Shown here in pieces: positions 24,367-32,395 of a stretch of DNA of 64,000 bases. Numbering within the stretch: the stretch's first letter is position 1; each line of letters begins with the position of its first letter. Under the pieces are notes generated by a model that was not told where the DNA came from, made no database searches, and saw only the letters and a program-made list of their open reading frames with translations. The DNA is from Persephonella sp964519345 (GTDB lineage: Bacteria; Aquificota; Aquificia; Aquificales; Hydrogenothermaceae): the NCBI GenBank assembly GCA_964519345.1, contig CAZFKX010000018.1:29250-93249 (forward strand), in the 5' to 3' direction. Made by a program: the position numbers and the translations under genes.

Positions 24367-25100
24367 CAGTTAAAAACCGTCCTTATTATTTTCTTGTAAG
24401 CAAAGTTTACTGAAAATATACCTGTAAAAAGAGCTACAGCAACTATCATATACATTATAACAAGCTGAAAGGAAACAGCTTCAAGAGGATGAGCACCAGC
24501 AATAAGCATACCGACAGTAATACCAGGGATATGTATAATACCTACTGTCTGAAGGCTATTGAGTATTGGTATCATAGCTACCTTTATTGATGCTCTGTTT
24601 ACAAAATAAAAAGCGTCTTTCAAACTCCCTCCAAGGGCTACAATATTCTCAATTATATCTATTGTATTTTTAACCTCACCTTTCATCCTATCTACAGCGA
24701 GTGTATATACATTTAGGGAGTTTCCTATTATCATCCCTCCAACAGGTATTATCTCATTAGGTTTAAATGATATAAGATCAAGAGCTATCAAAGAAAAAAG
24801 AACAATAAAAGATGCACAAAATATAGATAGAAATGCAACTATATATCCTCTGTCTGCCAATTTAACCCTTCTCTGTCCCGTAAAAGCTGCAAAAAGCGTC
24901 ATAAAAAGAAGTATTCCTAATAGTTCTATAGGATTTTTAAGTTTAAATATGTAAGATAGAAGATAACCTAATATTAAAAGCTGGACAAATGCTCTTATTG
25001 AGTTTATTAAAAGCGTTTTTTCTATCTCTAATTTTTCTTTATAAAGGTAGAAAAGAGCAGTTAAAACAAGAATATAAGAAAGTAAAAATTTATATTCCAA
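24366..25100 (-). CDS. fetB: FetB-like ABC transporter permease (UPF0014)
   Basis: A 244-residue membrane protein with about six or seven helices and the UPF0014 signatures VGMIIGNSLN-type (PVGGMIIGNSLN, about 120-131) and the C-terminal HIPGITVGMLIAGAHPLEAVSFQLVIMYM region. In E. coli, FetA (ATPase) and FetB (permease) export iron under stress. No ATP-binding partner is adjacent. The start is a TTG with only a weak GGGG upstream. Its nearness to the MbfA-like gene hints at iron efflux, but this is inference. Confidence 0.8.
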   Translation of the reverse strand: MEYKFLLSYILVLTALFYLYKEKLEIEKTLLINSIRAFVQLLILGYLLSYIFKLKNPIELLGILLFMTLFAAFTGQRRVKLADRGYIVAFLSIFCASFIVLFSLIALDLISFKPNEIIPVGGMIIGNSLNVYTLAVDRMKGEVKNTIDIIENIVALGGSLKDAFYFVNRASIKVAMIPILNSLQTVGIIHIPGITVGMLIAGAHPLEAVSFQLVIMYMIVAVALFTGIFSVNFAYKKIIRTVFN

Positions 25101-25142
25101 TTAGTTGCCCCAATCAGGTAATGATAACAGATATTATAACAG

Positions 25143-26282
25143 TTAAGTTGATAAGATCTCCCTTATCAGATCTGCAGTTTTTCTTATAGCTCCTTTTTTC
25201 CCTAATACAGATCTTACCCTTTTAAGATCTTCTTTCAATCTTTCATACATTTTTATATCTTCTAAATATTTAAGACTCCAGTAAGATATAATTTCAGGAC
25301 TGCACTCTTTCTGAAGGAGTTCTTTTACTATCTCCTTTCCAGCTATAATATTTGGAAGACCTATATAATCTATAGATACAAGCATCTTCCCAATAAAATA
25401 TGTGATCGGCGAAACCTTATATACAAGAAGGAATGGATTACCCAGTATGGCTGTTTCGAGTGTTGCTGTCCCAGATGCAACATTTAAAAATACAGAATGC
25501 TTCATAACTTCATATGCAGGATAACTGAAATATTTATCTGTAATTACCGTAACAGGAATTTTATAACCTACAGTTATTTTTTTTATCTTTTCCTCCATAT
25601 TTGGAGTAGAAGGGATAACAAAATGCATATCCTCCCTTTTTTTATAGATAATCTCAGCGGAAGTTAGTAGTATCGGAAGAAGTGTATTAACTTCGCTCTC
25701 CCTGCTTCCAGGAAGTAAACCGAACAGCTTTTTATCAGCACTAATCCCAGCCTTCATTTTGAAACTTTCTTCTGTTTCCTCGGTTTTTATAACATCAAGT
25801 ATAGGATGTCCAACATACTCAACTCTAAACTTTTCTGATGTATATTTTGAATAAATTTTTTCTTCAAACGGCCATATAGCTATAAGAAGATCAGTGTTCT
25901 GCACAATTTTAGGTATTCTTCTTCTTCCCCACGCCCACACTTGGGGTGCTATAAAATAAACAGTCTTTATGCCTCTTTTCTTTGCCTCCCTCAACAACCT
26001 TAGATTAAATCCTGGAAAATCAACAACCACGAGAAGATCTATACCCTGTTCAAAAACTGCAACAGATTTTTTAAAAGCTTCTTTTAACTTAAAATATTTG
26101 GGAACAGCCTCCGTTAATCCGACAACAGATATATTTTCCAATCTTTCTACAGTTTTAACACCAGATTTCCTCATTTTAGGGCCTGTTATACCAATCCAGT
26201 CAAACTCAGGCAGAGATTTTACAAGGAGGGAAGCGTAGTTATCCCCTGAGATCTCTCCAACACTAATAAACGCTTTTTTCAA
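25143..26282 (-). CDS. lpxB: Lipid-A-disaccharide synthase
   Basis: Condenses UDP-diacylglucosamine with lipid X in LPS synthesis. The 379-residue protein starts with VGEISGDNYASLL (about 8-20), has YFIAPQVWAWGRRR (about 106-119) and LLPGSRESEVNTLLPILL (about 189-206), all LpxB hallmarks. The start is a TTG 6 bases after AGGTG. It heads the minus-strand run to yicC. Confidence 0.95.
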   Translation of the reverse strand: MKKAFISVGEISGDNYASLLVKSLPEFDWIGITGPKMRKSGVKTVERLENISVVGLTEAVPKYFKLKEAFKKSVAVFEQGIDLLVVVDFPGFNLRLLREAKKRGIKTVYFIAPQVWAWGRRRIPKIVQNTDLLIAIWPFEEKIYSKYTSEKFRVEYVGHPILDVIKTEETEESFKMKAGISADKKLFGLLPGSRESEVNTLLPILLTSAEIIYKKREDMHFVIPSTPNMEEKIKKITVGYKIPVTVITDKYFSYPAYEVMKHSVFLNVASGTATLETAILGNPFLLVYKVSPITYFIGKMLVSIDYIGLPNIIAGKEIVKELLQKECSPEIISYWSLKYLEDIKMYERLKEDLKRVRSVLGKKGAIRKTADLIREILST

Positions 26283-26360
26283 TTAAAACACCTTTTTGAT
26301 TTAATTATACAACACATATTATGGTAAACTATAAAAAATCAATTGGTTAACGAGGTCATT

Positions 26361-27368
26361 ATGGAGGATTTTCTAAGAAACCTATCTAAAAGAGTACTTA
26401 ACGGTGAGAAAATATCAAAGGAAGAAGGGCTTAAAATACTTTCAATTCCTGATAATTATCTTGATCTATTAATTAAGGAAGCTTCAAAGGTTAGAGAAGC
26501 TGTATTTGGAAATGAGGTTGAATTCTGCTCCCTTATAAATGCAAAAAATGGTGCATGTACTGAAGACTGCTCTTTCTGTGCCCAGTCTTCAAAATATCCC
26601 ACCCCTATAAATGCTTACAGCCTTGTTCCAAAAAAAGAGCTAATTGAAGGTGCACAGAAAGCTGTATCCATAAAGGCAAATAGATACTGTATCGTAACAA
26701 GCGGTAAGAGGGCATCTAAAGAAGAAGTTGAACAGATAGCTGAGGCTGTAAGAGAGATATCACAAAAACTTCCTGTAAGGGTATGTGTTTCAATAGGAAC
26801 TGTTGATGAAGAAGATCTTAAGCTTTTAAAAGAATCAGGGGTTGACAGAGTTAACCATAACCTTGAAACATCTGAAAGGCATTTTAAAAATATTGTAACA
26901 ACCCATAGTTATAAGGAAAGATTAGAAACAATAAAAACTGTTCAGAAAGTTGGTCTTTCAACATGTACAGGCGGTATATTTGGTATAGGTGAGAAAGATC
27001 AGGATATTGTTGATCTTGCTTATACTTACAGAGAACTTAGTGTAAACTCAATACCCATGAACTTCCTTATACCTATTCCAGGAACTCCTCTTGAAAAAAA
27101 CAGACAGTTAACTCCACAAAAATGTTTGAAGATAATATCGCTATTTAAACTTTTCAATCCACAGGCTGAACTAAGGCTGTGTGGTGGAAGAGAGATAAAT
27201 CTGAGAGAATATCATGATACCGCAATGGAAATAGCAAACTGTGTCATGGCAGGGGGATACTTAACAAGAGCTGGAAGAGAACCAGGTAAAGATGAAGAGA
27301 TGGTAAAAAAACTCGGCAGAAAGCTTATTACAGGCAAAAAACTTTTTTCAAAGTACACAACAGCCTGA
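26361..27368 (+). CDS. bioB: Biotin synthase
   Basis: Radical SAM enzyme inserting sulfur into dethiobiotin. The 335-residue protein has the SAM cluster motif CTEDCSFCAQSSKY (about 48-61), TSGKR (about 94-98), RVNHNLETS (about 147-155) and the LRLCGGRE region with the auxiliary cluster ligand arginine (about 272-280). GAGG lies 5 bases before the ATG at 26361. A longer frame from a TTG at 26343 would contain that Shine-Dalgarno. No other biotin genes are adjacent. Confidence 0.95.
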   Translation: MEDFLRNLSKRVLNGEKISKEEGLKILSIPDNYLDLLIKEASKVREAVFGNEVEFCSLINAKNGACTEDCSFCAQSSKYPTPINAYSLVPKKELIEGAQKAVSIKANRYCIVTSGKRASKEEVEQIAEAVREISQKLPVRVCVSIGTVDEEDLKLLKESGVDRVNHNLETSERHFKNIVTTHSYKERLETIKTVQKVGLSTCTGGIFGIGEKDQDIVDLAYTYRELSVNSIPMNFLIPIPGTPLEKNRQLTPQKCLKIISLFKLFNPQAELRLCGGREINLREYHDTAMEIANCVMAGGYLTRAGREPGKDEEMVKKLGRKLITGKKLFSKYTTA

Positions 27369-27404
27369 TAATCAATTAAAATAAAAAACAAAAAGAGGGT
27401 TTCA

Positions 27405-28358
27405 TTGGCTGTTCTTGTTACAGGCGGTGCAGGTTTTATCGGATCTCACCTTGTTGAGGAACTTATAAACAGAGGTCAGACAGTTATTGTTGTAGATAAC
27501 TTATCTACAGGGAAAATTGAGAATATTCCATGCAGTGAAAAAGTTATTTTTATTGAAGGTGATGTATCTGATAAAAAATTTGTAAAAGAACTTTTCAGTT
27601 TTTACAGTTTTGATAAAATCTTCCATCTTGCTGCTGTTGCATCAGTTGCAAAATCCGTTGAGTTTCCAGAAGAGACCCACAGGACAAATTTTGATGCAAC
27701 GCTTTATCTTCTTGAAAGCTCATTAGGAAAGGTAAATAAATTCATCTTTGCATCTTCAGCCGCTGTGTATGGCGATCTTCCGGATCTTCCAAAAAGAGAA
27801 GATATGCCGGTAAAACCTCTTACACCTTATGCTGTTGACAAATATGCATCTGAAAGATACGTTATAAATGCTTTCAGGCTTTATGGTCTCAATTCAACAG
27901 CTGTCAGATTTTTCAATGTTTTTGGTGAAAAACAAGATCCATCTTCTCCCTACTCAGGCGTCATATCTATCTTTATAGATAAAATTAAAAGATTTAATGC
28001 TGGTGAAGATGTTGAGATAGTAATTTATGGTGATGGAAAGCAGACAAGGGACTTTATATATGTTAAGGACGTTGTTAAAGCACTGATCTACCTCTCGGAA
28101 AATAAATATTCATCTGGTGAAGTCTTTAATATAGGTACAGGATATTCTGTCTCTTTACTTGAGTTACTCAATACCTTAAAAGAGATCGTAAAAAATGTAC
28201 CACCTTTGAGATTTGAGGAAGAAAGAAAAGGTGATGTAAAACATTCTAAGGCAGATATAACAAAGCTTAAAAAATTAGGGTTTATACCCCGGTTCACTTT
28301 AAAAGAAGGCCTCAGGAAGTTAATGATTTATGAGGGAATTATAAAATCAAAACAATAA
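27405..28358 (+). CDS. NAD-dependent sugar epimerase, GalE/PelX-like
   Basis: An extended SDR predicted to epimerise a UDP-sugar at C4. The 317-residue protein has the NAD motif TGGAGFIGSHLVEEL (about 6-20), a Ser near ASSAAVYGD and the catalytic YAVDK (YxxxK) near 145-149, then RFFNVFGEKQDP. The start is a TTG 5 bases after GAGGG. The gene runs convergently into pelB, overlapping its end by 12 bases. In some pseudomonads a UDP-GlcNAc C4-epimerase (PelX) next to pel supplies UDP-GalNAc for the polymer, so that role is likely here but unproven. Confidence 0.8.
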   Translation: MAVLVTGGAGFIGSHLVEELINRGQTVIVVDNLSTGKIENIPCSEKVIFIEGDVSDKKFVKELFSFYSFDKIFHLAAVASVAKSVEFPEETHRTNFDATLYLLESSLGKVNKFIFASSAAVYGDLPDLPKREDMPVKPLTPYAVDKYASERYVINAFRLYGLNSTAVRFFNVFGEKQDPSSPYSGVISIFIDKIKRFNAGEDVEIVIYGDGKQTRDFIYVKDVVKALIYLSENKYSSGEVFNIGTGYSVSLLELLNTLKEIVKNVPPLRFEEERKGDVKHSKADITKLKKLGFIPRFTLKEGLRKLMIYEGIIKSKQ

Positions 28359-31307
28359 AAAATAGCCTATATTAAGCTTTAAAATGCTATCGGTCGTTCC
28401 CTGGACGCCTTTAAAGAAAGATAATCCCAAGGAGAGATGGTCTTGATTCCATAAGCTACCTCCTGCTCCAGCCTCAAAGCCAAATCCTAAACCAGTTATA
28501 CTGTTTGCAAATAATACAGAATTAAAATAAGGCCTCCATATCCGTGTGTATATATTTTTATGTTCAAGACCAAAAGAAAATCCTGTTCCTATCTCAAGAT
28601 AACTTTCGGGAAGAACAACAGGATTGTTGTAAATTGATATTCTGTTTATTATACCTTTGTCCTCTTTTTCAGAAAAATATCCCTTTTTAAGATAAGAATA
28701 AAAAGTATAATCCGGATAACCGATTCTAAGTTTCTTGAAACCTTCCATTGTAAAAATATAGCCTTTACCTATATCTTTATTATCCTGAGATTTATACCTA
28801 TTAAGTTCGGCTGATATATCAAGAAATGTATTATTCGTAAGATTGTAAAAGATAATAGATCTTAGAATGTCTTTCATCCCCCCATAGTAAAGATACATAG
28901 TTTCTTCGCTTATGAGATTTTTACCACCTGTTAACCTTATATGCAGATCGTCCTTAAGATACGTTTCAATATCAAGTTTTAAACCTAACAGACTCTTTAA
29001 TCTCTCTAAATATGAAACAGAAAAACCGTAACTGTAGCTGTCCCTTTTCGATGAAATCCCGATAGATATTAGATACATAGAAGAAGGAAGATTTTTAATC
29101 TCTTCGTTATAGTTGCTCAAAATATTATAATGCTTTATTCCTACATGATAACTGTATTTTCCAGATTTATATTTAAAATTACTTAATCCTCCAAACTGTG
29201 ATATTTTCCTTCTTAAGTAGTATTCAACACCTATATTAAACCTGTTCTCATAATTCTGAACAATATCCCTATACTTTCTATAAAGAAGATTGTCATAAGG
29301 ATTTTTATTGAGATTTTCAAATCCATAGTTTTTTGAAACGCCTATATATCCCAAGATCTTCAATGCTTCTACACTATCCCTTATCGGTAGATACCTTTTA
29401 TGTGTTTTTATTATTTTATCCATCCTGTATCTGTCATAATGTTTCAATGCAAGATTTAATTCTATCCATGGAGAAGGATTTCTGTATTTTTTCAGGATAT
29501 ATTTAACTGTCTGATAATTGTTTCTCTGAAGATTGTATATTATTTTTATCTCTTTTAGATCTTCTGGATCCATTATTTTTTCTGCCTTTTTGAACAAATA
29601 AAGTATCCTGTCAGCCGGTTCAAAAAATATAGATAGATAGAGATAAGTTTTAAATTCTTGTCTGTTTAACCCTGCCGATCTATTTTTTAATATTCTCCAG
29701 GCTTTATATCTATAGTATCTCGCCCTTTCTGTATCTCCAGACACCTCAAGTATATCAGCATATAAAGAAACAATTTCTGGATTCCTATTATTTTTTTCAT
29801 ACAGTTTTCTAATATAAGGCAGGGCATTTAAAGAATTCTGAAGTAAACTATAACCTGAAGCATAAGCAAGTATAAGATCGTCGGTACTAAAAGATATATG
29901 TTTCCACCTATTTAAGGCTTTTTCAAGCTCGTCATAAAGTTTTAGATCAATTAAAAGCCAGATATAACCTGTTATAAGATCATCCGAATTCGGCATATAT
30001 GAAACTGCTTTTCTGTATATCTCAACAGCTTTTCTTTTCCCTTCCTTATTCAAAATAGCCTTTATATAATAAAACCAGAAAAACTCTTTTCTTTTCAGGA
30101 TATTAAGTTCTTTTAAAGGAAGATATCTTATGGATAAAAGTATTTTGTCGTAATCTTTAAGATTATCAAGAGCATAAAGATAGTAGTAAAAAAAATGTGC
30201 CGATCTGTATTTTAACCATCCAGAGTAAGATATATCAGCAAGCTCTTTATATTTATCTTTATTAATTGTGAATAATATCATTCTTTCATAATCTATTTTT
30301 CGGGATTTCCTTGTGTAGTAAAGAACAGAAGAGGCAAAAAATCCTGTTTCATAGTCCTTAAGACCCCAAGCAAGATCAGAAAGGGTACTCCAGTATTCAT
30401 AATCTTTAAAATCAGCTTTTCCTATAACCCTTTTTAGAATATCCAAACTCTTTTTATCCATCCTTAAAGCATAGAAAACCCTTGAAAATTCCAAAGCATC
30501 AGAGACAGTGATCTGATCAAGCCTGCTAATCTCCTTAACAGCAGAATCAATGTTTCCTGTATCAATGTTAAGATAAATAAGCTTCTTTAAAGCTTCTCTG
30601 TTTTTCTTTAAACTATAAACCAGTTTAAGAATGTGTTTTGCTTTCTCCGGTTCACCAAGACTTTCATATACAGCTACAATCTCTTTCCAGTGTGTATAAT
30701 TCCCTGTTTGAATCTCATCTTTTAGGATTTTTAATGCTATGTCATACCTATATACTGTCATTGAAAGTTTTAAAGCTTTTTCCCTGTACTCTTTCTTTTT
30801 TGTTTTGACGTACAGCTTATAATAAGCTTCAACAGCTTTATTATATTTTCCAAGCCATATGGATATATCGGCAAGGTTCTTTAAAAAAAATATATCGTCA
30901 GGAAAAAGTTCAGTTCCTTTTTCTGCGGCTGTAAATCCATTTTCAAGATCATTTGTTGCTAAAAAAGTTTTCAGAATAAGTTTCAGAAGATTCCTATCTT
31001 CGCCCTTATATACATACTTTTTTCTCCCTTTAATCTCTAATCTTTTATGGAAAAATGACATAAATTTTTTATAATACCTGTTATCTCCCGTTTCCCTGTA
31101 TTTTTCCATCAAAAATCTGATATGAGACATATCATCCTTAAAACCCTGTATTTCCTTTTTACCAAAAATTTTCTTTACTCTTTTCATAAACTCCCTATAA
31201 TAAAGTTCATTTTCTGTTTCCTTGTATCTTTTATACAGTATTTCTAAATCACTGCTATAAGCTGAAGTAATTAATCCCAGAAAAAAAATAAATAAATATC
31301 TTTTCAT
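28347..31307 (-). CDS. pelB: PelB-like outer-membrane export protein (TPR plus beta-barrel)
   Basis: The predicted outer-membrane pore for Pel polysaccharide. Of 986 residues, 1-19 are a signal peptide, about 20-690 are tetratricopeptide-like helical repeats, and about 700-986 are alternating beta strands ending in a terminal Phe (NIGYFLLF), the signature of an outer-membrane barrel. Pseudomonas PelB is a single protein of about 1,190 residues with TPRs and barrel; here part of the TPR region and the membrane anchor seem to sit in the gene just upstream, overlapping by 4 bases. Sequence identity to PelB is low by eye, so the call rests on architecture and context. Confidence 0.78.
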   Translation of the reverse strand: MKRYLFIFFLGLITSAYSSDLEILYKRYKETENELYYREFMKRVKKIFGKKEIQGFKDDMSHIRFLMEKYRETGDNRYYKKFMSFFHKRLEIKGRKKYVYKGEDRNLLKLILKTFLATNDLENGFTAAEKGTELFPDDIFFLKNLADISIWLGKYNKAVEAYYKLYVKTKKKEYREKALKLSMTVYRYDIALKILKDEIQTGNYTHWKEIVAVYESLGEPEKAKHILKLVYSLKKNREALKKLIYLNIDTGNIDSAVKEISRLDQITVSDALEFSRVFYALRMDKKSLDILKRVIGKADFKDYEYWSTLSDLAWGLKDYETGFFASSVLYYTRKSRKIDYERMILFTINKDKYKELADISYSGWLKYRSAHFFYYYLYALDNLKDYDKILLSIRYLPLKELNILKRKEFFWFYYIKAILNKEGKRKAVEIYRKAVSYMPNSDDLITGYIWLLIDLKLYDELEKALNRWKHISFSTDDLILAYASGYSLLQNSLNALPYIRKLYEKNNRNPEIVSLYADILEVSGDTERARYYRYKAWRILKNRSAGLNRQEFKTYLYLSIFFEPADRILYLFKKAEKIMDPEDLKEIKIIYNLQRNNYQTVKYILKKYRNPSPWIELNLALKHYDRYRMDKIIKTHKRYLPIRDSVEALKILGYIGVSKNYGFENLNKNPYDNLLYRKYRDIVQNYENRFNIGVEYYLRRKISQFGGLSNFKYKSGKYSYHVGIKHYNILSNYNEEIKNLPSSMYLISIGISSKRDSYSYGFSVSYLERLKSLLGLKLDIETYLKDDLHIRLTGGKNLISEETMYLYYGGMKDILRSIIFYNLTNNTFLDISAELNRYKSQDNKDIGKGYIFTMEGFKKLRIGYPDYTFYSYLKKGYFSEKEDKGIINRISIYNNPVVLPESYLEIGTGFSFGLEHKNIYTRIWRPYFNSVLFANSITGLGFGFEAGAGGSLWNQDHLSLGLSFFKGVQGTTDSILKLNIGYFLLF

Positions 31308-32395
31308 CTTATTTCCTCTAACACTTTCAGTGAAAGTTCTCTTGCAAGTTCGGTATCACCTGCCTGAAGGGATATTTTTATCATCAGCTCTGCTGTCTTT
31401 TTATCCCTAATAAATTTATATCCATATCTTCTGATCAGTTTTACGGCTTCTTTCATTCTATTACCTGACTGTAACGTTTTCAAAGCTTTTAAAAAGTATG
31501 TACTTTTCTCTTTTTGTGAGATTGATATTCTCATACCTTGCAGATAAAGAAAAGCCGCTTTTGAGTATCTTTTCATATAAATGGATATTCTGGCTGCCTT
31601 TTCTATGTAGTAAAGTTTTCTTCTATAATTTTTTTCAGTTCTTATCAGAATCTCATAATGTTTCAGGGCGTCAAGATATCTGCCAATATAAAGCTCAATA
31701 TCAGCCAGTTTTTCAAGATAAACAGCTGATCTGTCAGGTCTAATATTTATTAGATTTTTAAGTGCAAGAACAGCCTTTTTGTAATCCTGCGTTGCTACTG
31801 AAAATTCTAAAAGTTTTTCAAGGTAATAAGCTTTATCTTTAGCCTTAGATATTGAGAGTCTATATGCTATCTCTCTTGCGGAAATGGGATCATTTAGTGA
31901 TATAGCTTCTTTAAAAAGATACTCAAGATAAGCTTTATTTCTTATATACCTGAGATTTTTCCTTAAAAAATCTCTCAATTCCTTAAGTTTTATATCTCTT
32001 TCTTTAGAGTTTTCAGGGTATGAAAAGGCTTTAAACTTAAGTAAATCAAATTTAAGAATAACTACAGGCTGACTGTATCCTTTCTGCCTTATGTAATCTT
32101 TTAGCAAGATATCTGCTTTTTTCAATTTTCCAGTCTGTATGTACTTTTTTATTAACAGCATCTTTAACTCAGCATACTCAGGATAATTTCTTAAAAGTTC
32201 TTCCAGATACTTTATACTCAAAAAGATATTCTCTTTAGCAAGAAGGTTATAATTTTCAGGTTTTGCATACTGCATAAGCCTCTCTTTTGGAAATAGCAAA
32301 AAGAGAACTGTAAGGACAGTTAAAAAAAGTCCTGCAATTTCCAAGTCAGAAATCAACGTCTTATCCTTAAATCTTTTACCTGCAGTTTCCCTCAA
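31304..32395 (-). CDS. Membrane-anchored TPR protein of the pel operon (PelB N-terminal part)
   Basis: A 363-residue protein with one transmembrane helix (about 18-38) and a long run of TPR-like helical pairs facing the periplasm. Its TTG start lies 6 bases after GAGAGG and overlaps the pelA end by 20 bases; its own end overlaps pelB by 4. It may carry the N-terminal scaffold that in Pseudomonas is part of PelB, binding PelA in the periplasm. An alternative is a separate TPR accessory protein. Confidence 0.75.
   Translation of the reverse strand: MRETAGKRFKDKTLISDLEIAGLFLTVLTVLFLLFPKERLMQYAKPENYNLLAKENIFLSIKYLEELLRNYPEYAELKMLLIKKYIQTGKLKKADILLKDYIRQKGYSQPVVILKFDLLKFKAFSYPENSKERDIKLKELRDFLRKNLRYIRNKAYLEYLFKEAISLNDPISAREIAYRLSISKAKDKAYYLEKLLEFSVATQDYKKAVLALKNLINIRPDRSAVYLEKLADIELYIGRYLDALKHYEILIRTEKNYRRKLYYIEKAARISIYMKRYSKAAFLYLQGMRISISQKEKSTYFLKALKTLQSGNRMKEAVKLIRRYGYKFIRDKKTAELMIKISLQAGDTELARELSLKVLEEIR

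Noticed and set aside
31304..31307. Frameshift joining the TPR gene and pelB into one PelB
   Set aside because: The pelB frame has its own signal peptide (MKRYLFIFFLGLITSAYS) at the overlap, so two proteins are more likely than one broken gene.
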